In this document: positions 25,880 to 35,273 of the stretch, one piece after another
Layout: the number at the start of each line of letters is the position of its first letter
Numbering within the stretch: the first letter of the stretch is position 1
Source of the DNA: Nevskia sp.
GTDB taxonomy: Bacteria > Pseudomonadota > Gammaproteobacteria > Nevskiales > Nevskiaceae
Length of the DNA stretch: 64,000 nucleotides
Direction: 5' to 3'
NCBI GenBank assembly: GCA_031291075.1
Contig: JARLJS010000151.1
Span: 62,001-126,000 of the forward strand
The notes under the pieces: generated by a model
What the model saw: the letters and a program-made list of their open reading frames with translations, nothing else
Told to the model about the DNA's origin: nothing
The model's database searches: none
Translations under genes and position numbers: made by a program

Positions 25880-26421
25880 GGAATCAAATCTCTCTGTGGA
25901 GTCTTTGGTAAGTGCTGCACTCGATCGAAGCGACCACGGTTTGCGGGAAGTGGCGTTGCGCCAACGGGGCAAGAGCTGTGGTCATAGAATAGTTACTGTC
26001 AGTTATATGACGCTAATTGCGCGGGTGTGTCCTGGGAAAAGCCCATGCCGCATACGGAGATTGACCGGCTGCGCAATGAGAGTTGACCGGCGCCAAGGCT
26101 ACGGGAGGTGGCTCAAGCCTTGCTTTGCTGATCGTAAAGCGCCACATCAGTTCTCCGTTGGCTTGTAATAGGGCTTTGGTGTACTTGCACCACCGAACGT
26201 GCGGCAGGACCATCCCGCTGTCCGGCGAAGCTGCGAAACCCGTCGGCAGGCCGCAACGACGACGCTATCGACAATAGCACAACACTGGTGTTCAATACAC
26301 GGGCGGTCAATAACATGAAGCGCGGAATCGTGGACGCCGTGCCACGCGCGGCTTAGCGGTTTCAGAATCCAAAACGGCCTGCTTTCGCCGTGCGCGAGAC
26401 AAGATCGAGAGGAGAGGGTGG
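25880..26421. other. Intergenic region between the hydroxylase operon and the TonB receptor
   Basis: 542 bases separate the leftward CoxG-like gene and the rightward receptor gene. Short frames occur but none has a plausible ribosome site with family-like sequence. The only ordered element is the operator-like site at 26280-26292, about 130 bases before the receptor start. AT-richer stretches around 25985-26020 and 26265-26315 may hold the two promoters. Confidence 0.5.
26280..26292. promoter_or_regulatory. Candidate operator before the TonB receptor
   Basis: CAACACTGGTG is one mismatch from CAACANTGTTG, and the overlapping AACACTGGTGTT is itself an inverted repeat (AACAC/GTGTT). It is about 130 bases before the receptor start and would put uptake under the same regulator as the catabolic promoters. 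Confidence 0.45.
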
Positions 26422-29127
26422 ATGAAACGAAAGTTCGCCATTGCGGCCATCGCGTTGGGCATTAGCCTTGGCCTGGTGTCGACTTGCGCCTTCGGGCAGT
26501 CCAGCAGCAGCGGTGGCGGCGCGCAGTCCGGCGGCAGTGGCGGCAGCGACCTGGAAAAGTTGCTTTCGGGTGCCGGGGTGAGCACCGAGCCCGAGTCTTC
26601 GACATCGTCGTCTTCGTCGGGCGCTGCCTCCGCATCCTCGTCCTCGGGTGCGCAGGCGCAGAGCCCTGCCGCAGGGACGTCGCCGACGGCCGCACAGCCC
26701 GCTGCACCTGCGTCTCCGATCGGCCTGCCCACCACGGCGGCGGCCCCGCCGGCCCCGCAGACGGAGAGAGCGAATTCCAACCGCCTGGAGGAGATCGTCG
26801 TCACCGCCGAACGGCGCGAGGAGCGGCTGCAGGACGTTCCAATCTCCATTTCCGTTTTCACGCAGAAGCAGCTCGCCAATGCGAACATCAGCAATCCGAG
26901 CGACCTGGCGCTGTATACGCCGTCGCTGTCCGTGAACCCCCGCTTCGGCAGCGACAACGCCTCGTTCTCGATCCGCGGGTTCACCCAGGACCTTAGGACC
27001 ACGGCCTCGGTGGGGGTCTATTTCGCCGAGGTCGTCGCTCCGCGCGGGCAGAGTTCGCAGACCTCGGGCGACGGCGCCGCACCGGGCGAACTGTTCGACC
27101 TGCAAAACATCCAGGTGCTGAAGGGACCGCAGGGCACGCTGTTCGGGCGCAACACCACGGGCGGCGCGGTGCTGCTCGTTCCCAACAAGCCCGGCGACGA
27201 GTTGGAGGGCTATTACGAACAGTCGGTGAGCGACTACGACGGTTTCCGGGAACAGGGGGTGATCAATTTTCCGGTGACGCCGAACTTCAAGCTGCGCCTG
27301 GCCATCGACAAGAATCAGCGCGACGGCTACCTCACCAACGTCCTGAACATCGGCGCCAGTCGATTCGGCGACCTGAATGTCCTGTCCGCGCGTGCCAGCG
27401 CCCTGTGGAATATCACTCCTTCCGTCGACAACTACACGATCTACAGTTTTTCGGATTCGGACAACACAGGCAGTACCGCGCGCCTGTTCGCGTGTAATAC
27501 CGCCCCCACCGAGCTGTTCACCATCGCGATCAATGTCCTGGTCGGGCCAGGTTGCAGGGCGCAGCTTGCGGCCCAGGTCGCCAATGGCCAGAACGGGTTC
27601 TACGACCTCGAAAGTTCGATCAGGACGCCCATCACCGCGATTCACGAAAGGCGCGTGATCAATACCACCACCTGGCGCATCGACGACGCTCTCACCCTGA
27701 AGGATATCTTCGGCTTTGCGCACCTGCTGACCCAGAACGGCTCGTCGATATTCGGCACGCACTTCCACGAGTCGCTCGATGCCAACCCGAACCGGGAATG
27801 GAGCGCCGGAGCGTCCCTGGTCTCTCCGTACGAGCCGGTGACCAACCAAAACACCTTCGTGGAGGAGCTTCAGCTGCAGGGGCGCTCCTTCGCGGACAAG
27901 CTGCAGTGGCAGACCGGCGCCTATTTCGAGCACAGCCTGCCGAACGGGTACTCCGGCAACATCTCGGCCGACGTCATTTCCTGCCAGCTCTCCACCATCG
28001 AAGACCCCAATCCGGCCCACTTCAACTGCTTCGATCCAAGCTTCGGTCTGCTCGGCAGCGTCCTGTACCAGCAATACAAGCAGGACTATCTGAACCGGGC
28101 GGTGTACAGCCAGGCCACCTACAATTTCACCGATCAGCTCAGCGCGATCCTGGGGCTGCGCTATACCTGGGACAAGGCCAGCGGCTACGGCATCAAGACC
28201 CGGTACACGTTCGCGCTGATCACCGAGCTGGCACCCAGGATCCAGATCTCGACGCCCAACGTCGAAAGCCAGGCGCCCACCGGCCAGCTCGAGCTCAGCT
28301 ACAAGCCGATCGAGGGTGCGATGGTGTACGGGAAATATGTGCGCGGCTACCGTCAAGGCAGTATTGTCCTGGCGGCGGACCCCGGCCTCGATACGTTCAA
28401 GCCGGAACATATCAATTCCTACGAGTTCGGGGGGAAGGGCGAGTTCGGCGGCCCCGTGCCCGGCCAGTTGAACTTCGCGATCTTCTACAACGCCCTGGCC
28501 AACCAACAGTTACAGCTCGGGTACATCTCAACCGGGGCGGGCACGACCACGACGATCGTGAATGCGGGCAGGTCCGACGTCGCCGGAGCGGAGGCCGACG
28601 GCGTGTTCCAGCTCACCGATAGCCTGCGGTTGACGCTTTCATGGTCCCGCCTGATCACCAAGCTCGCCGAGGAGCAGAACGAAACCGCGAGAGTCGCGCA
28701 ATACGCCGGCTTTTTGGGTGGACTGTCGGTCACGCCGATCGCGATTCCGGGCGAAACCCTGCCGTTCGCGCCCAACCATGCGGAAGTCGCCACGCTGAGT
28801 TATCGACTTCCCATCTCCGAAGATTTTGGCCCGGTCGATGTCGCGGCAACCTACTCCTACGTCGGGACCATCCGGGCAGGCGCTTCGACGCAGACGCCCT
28901 ATGCGGAGCTGCCGGGTCATCCGCTGCTCAACCTCAACCTCAACTGGACATCGGTGTTCAACAAGCCGATCGACGTCTCACTTTTCGCCACCAACGTACT
29001 GAACAGGGAATATACGACCTACGTCTCAGCGACGTACTCCACGCTGGGATACGACAGTCGCATTGTCGGTGCGCCGCAAATGTTCGGCACGCGCCTGCGT
29101 TACAATTTTGGCGCCTACGCGCACTGA
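26422..29127 (+). CDS. TonB-dependent outer-membrane receptor
   Basis: 901 residues, ATG behind GGAGAGGGTGG. A signal peptide (KRKFAIAAIALGISLGLVSTCAFG) precedes an unusually long low-complexity stretch rich in Ser, Gly, Ala and Pro (about 25-115). Next comes the TonB-box-like EEIVVTAERRE, the plug (DVPISISVF to QVLKGPQGTLFGRNTTGGAV) and a 22-strand barrel ending in the aromatic strand RLRYNFGAYAH. The type is that of Sphingomonas- and Caulobacter-style receptors for carbohydrates, terpenoids or aromatics. Energy would come from a TonB system such as that at 55477-59657. It is convergent with the ligase gene and has an operator-like site upstream. Confidence 0.95.
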   Translation: MKRKFAIAAIALGISLGLVSTCAFGQSSSSGGGAQSGGSGGSDLEKLLSGAGVSTEPESSTSSSSSGAASASSSSGAQAQSPAAGTSPTAAQPAAPASPIGLPTTAAAPPAPQTERANSNRLEEIVVTAERREERLQDVPISISVFTQKQLANANISNPSDLALYTPSLSVNPRFGSDNASFSIRGFTQDLRTTASVGVYFAEVVAPRGQSSQTSGDGAAPGELFDLQNIQVLKGPQGTLFGRNTTGGAVLLVPNKPGDELEGYYEQSVSDYDGFREQGVINFPVTPNFKLRLAIDKNQRDGYLTNVLNIGASRFGDLNVLSARASALWNITPSVDNYTIYSFSDSDNTGSTARLFACNTAPTELFTIAINVLVGPGCRAQLAAQVANGQNGFYDLESSIRTPITAIHERRVINTTTWRIDDALTLKDIFGFAHLLTQNGSSIFGTHFHESLDANPNREWSAGASLVSPYEPVTNQNTFVEELQLQGRSFADKLQWQTGAYFEHSLPNGYSGNISADVISCQLSTIEDPNPAHFNCFDPSFGLLGSVLYQQYKQDYLNRAVYSQATYNFTDQLSAILGLRYTWDKASGYGIKTRYTFALITELAPRIQISTPNVESQAPTGQLELSYKPIEGAMVYGKYVRGYRQGSIVLAADPGLDTFKPEHINSYEFGGKGEFGGPVPGQLNFAIFYNALANQQLQLGYISTGAGTTTTIVNAGRSDVAGAEADGVFQLTDSLRLTLSWSRLITKLAEEQNETARVAQYAGFLGGLSVTPIAIPGETLPFAPNHAEVATLSYRLPISEDFGPVDVAATYSYVGTIRAGASTQTPYAELPGHPLLNLNLNWTSVFNKPIDVSLFATNVLNREYTTYVSATYSTLGYDSRIVGAPQMFGTRLRYNFGAYAH

Positions 29128-29148
29128 CGCGGCCCGGGGCGGGACAGC

Positions 29149-29165
29149 GCCGGCCTCAGGCCGGC
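29149..29165. terminator. Hairpin at the convergent junction
   Basis: GCCGGCC-TCA-GGCCGGC forms a perfect 7-bp stem with a 3-base loop just after the TonB receptor stop; the loop is the stop codon of the convergent ligase gene. A second hairpin (CCGGCTG-AAA-CAGCCGG, 29161-29177) overlaps it. It could end receptor transcription; evidence is only structural. Confidence 0.4.
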
Positions 29166-30655
29166 TGAAACAGCCGGCGCACTTCGCGGCGGAGCAGCTT
29201 GCCCATTTCGTTGTAGGGCAGCGCCTCGACGAAGAGAACGCGCTCGGGAACCCGGGACGACCGGAGCCGGTTGCGGACCAGGGTCTGCAGCTCGGCCTCT
29301 CCGGGCCGGGCATGTTGCGGCCGCACCACCACGGCGACCCCGACGGCCTCGCCCCATTCCAGCGACGCAACCGCAACGGCGGCGGCATCGCCGATCGCCG
29401 GATGCGAGAGCAGGACATCCTCGATCTCCCCGGGCGAGATGTTCTCGCCACCGCGTACGATGACGTCGTCGGCCCGCCCGGCCAGGAACAAGTAGCCCTC
29501 CGCATCCAGCCAGCCGGCGTCGCGGGTGGGAAACCAGCCCTCGGCATCGATGGCGCTGCGTTCGCGGTACTCGCCGGACACCTGTTCGCCCCGTACGTAG
29601 ATCTCGCCGCGCTCGCCGGGTGCGAGCGCCCGGCCTTCCTCGTCGCGGATCTGCAGTTCCACCGTCGGCAGCGGGCGACCGACCGATCCCAGGCGTGCCC
29701 TGACGTGGGCAACGTCGGAACGATGGGCGGCCCGGTGATCGTCGGGCCCCAGCAGCGCGATGGTGGAGCTGGTCTCGGTCAGGCCATAAGCGTTGGTGAA
29801 ATCGGCGTTCGGGAACAGGGTCAGCGCACGATCGATCAGTTCTGTCGGCATGCGGCCACCGCCGTACGCGATGGCCCGGAGGGCCGACAGGTCCGGGCGC
29901 ACCCCGGCGTCGATCCTTCCGATGATGCGGGATAGCATGGTGGGTACCACGAATGCGTGCGTGGCGCGTTGCGCGGCGGCCAGGCCCAGCCAGGTATCCG
30001 CGTCGAAGGACGGCAGGAACACGATCCTGCGCATCGCGTAGGTTGAACTGAGCAGGGCGGCGATGCCGGCGATGTGATAAGGCGGCACGCTGACGACGGC
30101 CGCCTCCGCGGGGTCTGCGGAAAGGAACTCGACCGTACCCAGGATGTAGGAGACGAGATTGGCGTGCCGAAGCACGGCGGCCTTGGGTGCCGCCGTCGTG
30201 CCGCTGGTGAAGATCTGCACCGCGACGCCGTCGTCGCGCTCCTGGATGTCCGCCGCGCCGGCAGCGTTGCTTTCGCTGGCCGCGACGAAGTCCGCCCGCG
30301 TCCACAGCCGGTTTCCGCCGTCCGGATCCAGCCGGCGGACACGCTCGACGTCGCCGATCACCGCCGCCGGCGCGATGCGCTTGAGCAGCGCGGCGAGGTC
30401 GGCGTCGGCGAGCCGGTAGTTGAGAGGCACGTACGGCACGCCGGCGATCGCAGCGCCGAACAGGCCGATGGCCGCCGCCTCGCTGTTTTCGTCGAGCAGC
30501 GCCACGTGGCAGGCGCCGCTGTCGGCGATGCACGCGGCCGCACCCCGGGCGGCCTGCAGCAGCGTGCCGTATGACCAGGGCCGCCCGGTGCAGACCAGGC
30601 CGACACGATCCGCATCGGCTTCCGCCGCCATCTGCAGGAGAAGCGAGAGATTCAT
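29156..30655 (-). CDS. AMP-dependent acyl-CoA synthetase/ligase
   Basis: 499 residues of the ANL superfamily. The ATP P-loop reads QIFTSGTTAAPKAAV, the adenylate block AYGLTETSS, the hinge region GWFPTRDAGWLD and RADDVIVRGGENISPGEIEDVL. The C-terminal catalytic Lys is in the EMGKLLRREVRRLF segment. It activates a carboxylic acid with ATP to an acyl-AMP and then a CoA thioester. Start at 30655, 15 bases after the small conserved gene; CoA-transferase, small protein and ligase make a leftward operon. Substrate unknown; one of four ligases in the window. Confidence 0.92.
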   Translation of the reverse strand: MNLSLLLQMAAEADADRVGLVCTGRPWSYGTLLQAARGAAACIADSGACHVALLDENSEAAAIGLFGAAIAGVPYVPLNYRLADADLAALLKRIAPAAVIGDVERVRRLDPDGGNRLWTRADFVAASESNAAGAADIQERDDGVAVQIFTSGTTAAPKAAVLRHANLVSYILGTVEFLSADPAEAAVVSVPPYHIAGIAALLSSTYAMRRIVFLPSFDADTWLGLAAAQRATHAFVVPTMLSRIIGRIDAGVRPDLSALRAIAYGGGRMPTELIDRALTLFPNADFTNAYGLTETSSTIALLGPDDHRAAHRSDVAHVRARLGSVGRPLPTVELQIRDEEGRALAPGERGEIYVRGEQVSGEYRERSAIDAEGWFPTRDAGWLDAEGYLFLAGRADDVIVRGGENISPGEIEDVLLSHPAIGDAAAVAVASLEWGEAVGVAVVVRPQHARPGEAELQTLVRNRLRSSRVPERVLFVEALPYNEMGKLLRREVRRLFQPA

Positions 30656-30670
30656 CGGGTTACGGAAGTT

Positions 30671-30964
30671 TCAGTCGGACGAGGGCAGCGGCTTGGCGTC
30701 CTTGACCTGCAGCGGAACGCCCCCGATGGAGAGGGAACCCTGGCCCGCCTTGACGCACAGCAGTTCGATCGTGCCGGTGGCGTCGACGTAGCGCTTGCCG
30801 ATCATGGTTCCGGCGGCAAGGGCGGGATTCATCGTCTGGCGCTGGGCCGGCCGTTCCTCGCACATGGGCACCCCCGCGCACTCCACCACTCCGCCGCTGC
30901 TGCCGCGGATGACCATCACTTCCGTGTCGCAGGCAGCGCTCTTGAGTTTTTTTCCGGGTTTCAT
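30671..30964 (-). CDS. Small conserved protein of unknown function
   Basis: 97 residues beginning MKPGKKLKSAACDTEVMVIR. It contains CAGVPMC, then LLCVKAGQGSLSIGGVPL, with four cysteines and no signal peptide or membrane segment. I recognise the pattern (K.L.S..CDTEV.V.R; G.PM; LLC.KAG.GSL) as a small protein often found beside acyl-CoA synthetase genes in actinobacteria and proteobacteria, but no function is known to me. Here it lies between the CoA-transferase (10 bases) and the ligase (15 bases), which suggests a partner role in CoA-ester formation. The cysteines could bind a metal. Confidence 0.75.
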   Translation of the reverse strand: MKPGKKLKSAACDTEVMVIRGSSGGVVECAGVPMCEERPAQRQTMNPALAAGTMIGKRYVDATGTIELLCVKAGQGSLSIGGVPLQVKDAKPLPSSD

Positions 30965-30974
30965 CGACTGATGC

Positions 30975-32201
30975 TCAGGCGATCGCGCCGGAGGATTTGA
31001 GTTTCTCGATGCGCTCCCACTCCAGGCCCAGTTCCAGCAGCAGCGCTTCGGTGTGCTCGGATGCCTGGGGTGCGCGCGTGGTCCTGACCGGCTCGTGGTT
31101 GAACTGTACTGGGCCGCGCACGAGCTTGATGGGCGCGCCGCCGTCGCTCGCCTCCACCTCGAACAGCATGTCGTTGGCCAGGGCCTGCTCGTCGGTGGCC
31201 AGCTCCAGCAGGCTCTGGATCGGCGCCCATTGGCCGGTCATCGTCTTCAGATGCTGCCGCCAGTATTCGAACGGCTGTTTGGCGAATGCCGCCGCGATCA
31301 GCTCGCCGGCCTCCTTCCAGTGTTGCATCAGCGCCTTGGCCTCGCAGAAGCGGGGATCGTCCGCCGCCTCCGGGACGCCCAGGTGGGCGAAGGTATCGCG
31401 GATGTGCGGCCCCGGCGTGAGGATGCACAGGTTGATGGTGCCGCCGTCGGAGGTGCGGTAGTTGCCGGTGAGGGGATTGCCCGGATTGCCTCCCGATGAC
31501 GGCATGCGGTTGCGCATCACCTTGCCGGCCTCGATGAAGAGGTCGATGGCGCTGCCGGCGGCCCACCAGGCCGTGCTGAGCAGCGATACGTCCAGCTCCA
31601 GCGCTTCCCCCGTGCGTTCCCGGTGAAACAGCGCCGCGGCGATACCGCCGGCGATATTCATGCCGCCGATGGAGTCACCGAACGCGGCGATGCCCTGCGT
31701 GAGCGGCGCTCCCAGCTCCTCCGGCGACATGGCGTGCCCGATGCCGCTGCGCGACCAGAAGGCGGTGCCGTCGAAGCCGCCGACATCGCGTTCCGGCCCC
31801 TTGTCCCCGTAGGCGCTGCCCCGCGCGTAGATGATCCTCGGATTGACCGCACGGATGTGCTCGACGTCGAATTTCATCCTGCTGCGCTGGGACGGCAGGT
31901 AGTTGGTGAGAAACACGTCGGCGGTCCTGGCGATCTCGTAGATCAGTTCGATTCCCTCCGCCGTGGAGATGTCGATGCCGACGCTGCGCTTGCCGCGATT
32001 GGGGTGCTCCATCATGGTATGGCGAAGCGGGTTGATCTTCATTCCGCCCATGTTGATGAAGCCGCGCTGCGTGTCGCCGCGCTGCGGGTGCTCGACCTTG
32101 ATCACGTCCGCGCCCCAGTCGGCCAGGATGCCGCCCGCCGCGGGCACGAACGTGAATTGCGCAACCTCGAGGACCCGTACACCTTTCATCACGTGGGTCA
32201 T
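30975..32201 (-). CDS. Class III (CaiB/BaiF) CoA-transferase
   Basis: 408 residues from the ATG at 32201 behind GGAGGAAGG; upstream frame to 32249 rejected. Typical features are the N-terminal [49 protein letters not shown], and the [15 protein letters not shown] block containing the conserved active-site Asp. These enzymes move CoA between carboxylic acids (formyl, succinyl, carnitine, bile-acid type). First gene of an operon with the small protein and a ligase, which together would prepare CoA esters. A CAACANTGTTG operator lies about 35 bases upstream. Confidence 0.92.
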   Translation of the reverse strand: MTHVMKGVRVLEVAQFTFVPAAGGILADWGADVIKVEHPQRGDTQRGFINMGGMKINPLRHTMMEHPNRGKRSVGIDISTAEGIELIYEIARTADVFLTNYLPSQRSRMKFDVEHIRAVNPRIIYARGSAYGDKGPERDVGGFDGTAFWSRSGIGHAMSPEELGAPLTQGIAAFGDSIGGMNIAGGIAAALFHRERTGEALELDVSLLSTAWWAAGSAIDLFIEAGKVMRNRMPSSGGNPGNPLTGNYRTSDGGTINLCILTPGPHIRDTFAHLGVPEAADDPRFCEAKALMQHWKEAGELIAAAFAKQPFEYWRQHLKTMTGQWAPIQSLLELATDEQALANDMLFEVEASDGGAPIKLVRGPVQFNHEPVRTTRAPQASEHTEALLLELGLEWERIEKLKSSGAIA

Positions 32202-32233
32202 GCGCCTTCCTCCCTGCAGCCGGTACAGTAATA

Positions 32234-32246
32234 AACAACATTGTTG
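32234..32246. promoter_or_regulatory. Candidate operator CAACATTGTTG before the CoA-transferase operon
   Basis: An exact CAACANTGTTG palindrome at 32236-32246, within AACAACATTGTTG, about 35 bases before the CoA-transferase start and inside the 105-base gap behind the extended SDR gene. The surrounding AT-rich bases (ATAAACAACATTG, GCATATATAA) look like a promoter. Confidence 0.55.
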
Positions 32247-32306
32247 CATATATAAGGGACGGCTGCCAGAACCGGCCTCATGCCGCTGGGCGCCGCCGTC
32301 CCCGCG

Positions 32307-33329
32307 TCATGCCGGTGCCGGGTGCGGCGACTGCCGGTCTCTCCGCGCAAACCAGGCGACCGCGTCCTTGACGGTCTCGGCGATGGGGCGCGGCTTCCAG
32401 TCCAGGTCCCCGCGGGCTTTGCCGTGGTCCATTTCGCGGAAGACGTCGGACAGGAAAATGGCGTCGGCGCGGATCAGGTAATCCTTGCGGCGCAGCAGCT
32501 TGAACACGCGCTCGATGGTCGATGCGGCGAGTTGCGCAACTGGTAGTGGCATCACCAGCGGCGGCTTATGGCCGAGTTCGGCCGCGGCGAGGGTGTAGAA
32601 GTCCCGGTTGCTGATGTACTCGTTGGCGATGATATAGCGCTCGCCGGTCCTGCCGCGCTGTTCGGCTAGGAGGGCCGCCTCGGCCACGTCGCGGATATCG
32701 ACGGTCGGTGCGCCCGCTTCCCAGGTCAATCGAACCTTGCCCCGCGCCACATCCCACAGCATCCGCCCGTGAGGCGTGGGCTGGTAATCATCCGGCCCGT
32801 AGGTATTGGCGACACACAGGGCGACACCCGGAAGCCCGCGCTCCCGGCAGTACGCCAGGAATCTGCGCTCGGCCTCCAGCCGGATCAGGATGTAGGCCGG
32901 TGCCCGATCCCGCCAGTTGAACTCGATCTCCTCCGTCACCGGACCGTCGGCGTTGAGGCCCAGGGTCCCCATGCTGCTGGTGAAGATGAACCTGCGGATA
33001 TTGCAGGCCAGAGCGGTGTCCATGGTGTTGACCAGGCCTTCAACATTGTTGCGGTACATCGGAGTGGTGTCGGTCAGCCAGAACCGCGGGTCAACAACAC
33101 AATGAAACACGCTGCCACAGCCTGCCATCGCGGCATGCAAGGACGGCGGATCGAGCACATCACCGTAATGGCGCTCGACGGGCAGGCCGTCGAGCGCTTC
33201 GGTCCGGCTGGTCTTGCGCAGCAGCACCCTCACCCTGCGGCCGCGACGCGCCAGCAGGCGCGCCGTGTGGCTACCGACGAAGCCGCTGGCCCCGGTGACG
33301 AGTACTGGCTGCTCGGGCGGATCGTGCAT
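32307..33329 (-). CDS. NAD-dependent epimerase/dehydratase (extended SDR, 3beta-HSD-like)
   Basis: 340 residues from the ATG at 33329. Extended-SDR cofactor motif TGASGFVGSHTARLL near the N-terminus, conserved VFHCVVDPRFW and YRNNVEGLVN, then FTSSMGTLG. The catalytic Tyr is in PAYILIRLEAERRF, but the residue four on is Arg where YxxxK would have Lys. Family members oxidise 3beta-hydroxysteroids or reduce dihydroflavonols and sugars. It lies 26 bases after the ligase gene in a leftward pair. Function could be oxidoreductase with a changed catalytic base; the Lys-to-Arg change leaves activity uncertain. Confidence 0.82.
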   Translation of the reverse strand: MHDPPEQPVLVTGASGFVGSHTARLLARRGRRVRVLLRKTSRTEALDGLPVERHYGDVLDPPSLHAAMAGCGSVFHCVVDPRFWLTDTTPMYRNNVEGLVNTMDTALACNIRRFIFTSSMGTLGLNADGPVTEEIEFNWRDRAPAYILIRLEAERRFLAYCRERGLPGVALCVANTYGPDDYQPTPHGRMLWDVARGKVRLTWEAGAPTVDIRDVAEAALLAEQRGRTGERYIIANEYISNRDFYTLAAAELGHKPPLVMPLPVAQLAASTIERVFKLLRRKDYLIRADAIFLSDVFREMDHGKARGDLDWKPRPIAETVKDAVAWFARRDRQSPHPAPA

Positions 33330-33355
33330 GTGAGGCGGTCCCGTCAGGGGCAGGC

Positions 33356-35005
33356 TTAGGGTGTCGGCGGGCGCTCGTTCGCGGCCAAGGCCGCGCGAAT
33401 CCGGTGCTTGAGAACCTTGCCGGCGTCGTTCTTGGGCAGAGCGTCCCACAGCACGACCTGCTCCGGCGCCTTGAACATCGCAACACCTTGCTCACGCAGG
33501 AAGTTGCGCAGCCCGGCGACGTCCGGACCCGCTGCGGAGCGGGGCACGATGACCGCGCAGGCGCGCTCGCCGGTCCTGGCGTCAGGAACGCCCACGATGG
33601 CGATCTCGGCGATCTGTGGATGGCCCAGCAGGATATCCTCCACTTCCTTGGGCGAAATATTCTCGCCGTTGCGAATGATGATGTCCTTGGCCCGGCCCGT
33701 GATGACGAGATAGGTTTCGTCCACGAAGCGCGCCAGATCGCCGGTGCGGAAATAGCCTTCCTCGTCGAAGCTGGACGCCTCGTCCTCGGGATGGAGGTAA
33801 CCCACCAGCATCTGCGGACCTCGTGCGTGGACTTCGCCTTCACCCGCGGGCGCGGAGTCGTGGCCCACCAGCCTGATCTCCGCCAGGCCGGGCCGGCCGT
33901 CGGTGTCGGCCGCCTGTTCAGCCTCGTCAGGCCGCGTCGAGCCGACGGTGGTGACGGGCACCTCGGTGGAGCCATAAACCCTCGTCACCACGGCGCCTTC
34001 GAGGTAGGACGCCGCACTGCGGATCAAGGACGGCGGCACCGATGCGCCGCCGCAGACAAACACCTTCAATGTGGGCAGCCGTGTGCCGGCGTGGCGCGCC
34101 GCCGCGAGAAGCTGCTCGAGAAAGGGCGTGGCTCCCGCCATGTGGGTGCAGCCTTCGGCCTCGATCAGGCGCACGGCTTCGTCGGCGTCCCAGCGCTCCA
34201 TCAGCACCGCCGTGGCGCCGAGCAGCAGCGGACCCTCGAAGGCGTAGATCGAACCCCCGATGTGGCTGATGGGCGAGGGCACCAGGAACCTGTCGCCAGG
34301 TTCTACCCGCCAGTGCTGGCGGATCTGGCAGATCAGGGCGTGCAGCGAGTTGTGCGTGTGCAGCACGCCCTTGGAGCGCCCGGTTGTTCCGGACGTGTAG
34401 AGCACCATCCGCACGGCATCCGGCTCCTGATCGGGGAAGGGGGCGCGGAAGCCGGTGTCCTGCAGCAAGGTTTCGTAGGCGATGTGGGGCCCGGCGCTGC
34501 CGCGCAGGACCACCACCTGAGGAGGCGCCTGCATTTGTGCGCCGACCCGGCTGAGCATCGCCGCGTAGTCGTGCTGGCGGAAGCTCGCGGGTATGAATAT
34601 CAGCCGGGTGCCGGCATCCTGCAGCACAAACTGCAGCTCGCGATCACGCAGCGAGGGCAGGATCGGGTTGACGACCATTCCCGCCAGGGTTGCGGCGAGA
34701 TAGATCACCGCCGCTTCGTGCCAGTTGGGCAGCATGAAGGACACCACGCTGCCGGTGGGCATCCGCGCCAGCAGGGCGTGCGCGAGCCGGGTGGCCTGCA
34801 GGTGCAGGCCGGCGCAATCGATTCGCTGGCCGCCCTCGACCAGCAACACCCGCTGCGGGGTCGCGGCGGCGGCGCGTTGCAGGGAATCGGCCAGGGTTTC
34901 GCGAATCCAAAGGCCCTGGTCATAGGCACGCCCGGCACGGCCCTCATCCCAACGAATGGATCGACCGGCAATCAGCCGGCGACCGGGAGTTGTCTCATTC
35001 GGCAT
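33356..35005 (-). CDS. AMP-dependent acyl-CoA synthetase/ligase
   Basis: 549 residues from the ATG at 35005 (no strong ribosome site; a TTG at 35029 is an alternative). ATP P-loop VLYTSGTTGRSKGVL, adenylate block VYGSTEVPVTT, GYFRTGDLARFVD, the hinge GRAKDIIIRNGENISPKEVEDIL and the C-terminal KNDAGKVLKHRIR with the acyl-adenylation Lys are all present, so the enzyme looks complete. It is of the cyclohexanecarboxylate/medium-chain acid ligase type. It leads the pair with the extended SDR and is divergent from the SDR operon at 35274. Substrate unknown. Confidence 0.92.
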   Translation of the reverse strand: MPNETTPGRRLIAGRSIRWDEGRAGRAYDQGLWIRETLADSLQRAAAATPQRVLLVEGGQRIDCAGLHLQATRLAHALLARMPTGSVVSFMLPNWHEAAVIYLAATLAGMVVNPILPSLRDRELQFVLQDAGTRLIFIPASFRQHDYAAMLSRVGAQMQAPPQVVVLRGSAGPHIAYETLLQDTGFRAPFPDQEPDAVRMVLYTSGTTGRSKGVLHTHNSLHALICQIRQHWRVEPGDRFLVPSPISHIGGSIYAFEGPLLLGATAVLMERWDADEAVRLIEAEGCTHMAGATPFLEQLLAAARHAGTRLPTLKVFVCGGASVPPSLIRSAASYLEGAVVTRVYGSTEVPVTTVGSTRPDEAEQAADTDGRPGLAEIRLVGHDSAPAGEGEVHARGPQMLVGYLHPEDEASSFDEEGYFRTGDLARFVDETYLVITGRAKDIIIRNGENISPKEVEDILLGHPQIAEIAIVGVPDARTGERACAVIVPRSAAGPDVAGLRNFLREQGVAMFKAPEQVVLWDALPKNDAGKVLKHRIRAALAANERPPTP

Positions 35006-35273
35006 GACGGCGGCTGTGCGCAGGACCAACGCGTTGAGAGGCAGGTAAACAATGCATCTTAGATGGTCCGGAAGGCATCGCCGACCCGGGAACGGCCGGC
35101 TCTTCAGTCCGGATCAAGGGCGATGTCATCGCTGATCAATACGTGCGCCGTGCCGCTGCCGTAGATTCACTCCGAATCGGAGTCGCCGCGGGCGTTCCGA
35201 CGCTGTTGTGCGCTGCAGCAGTGCGACCGGGCAGCGTACAGTGTCTCGTTGGGAGAGGGAGTGGGCCAACACT

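Noticed and set aside
26362-28506. 714-codon open frame antisense to the TonB receptor
   Set aside because: Low-complexity shadow; the plus strand encodes a complete receptor with signal peptide, plug and terminal strand.
33041-33051. Exact CAACATTGTTG palindrome
   Set aside because: It is inside the extended SDR gene, where it encodes the conserved NNVEG segment, so coding constraint explains it. It does show that exact copies can occur outside promoters.
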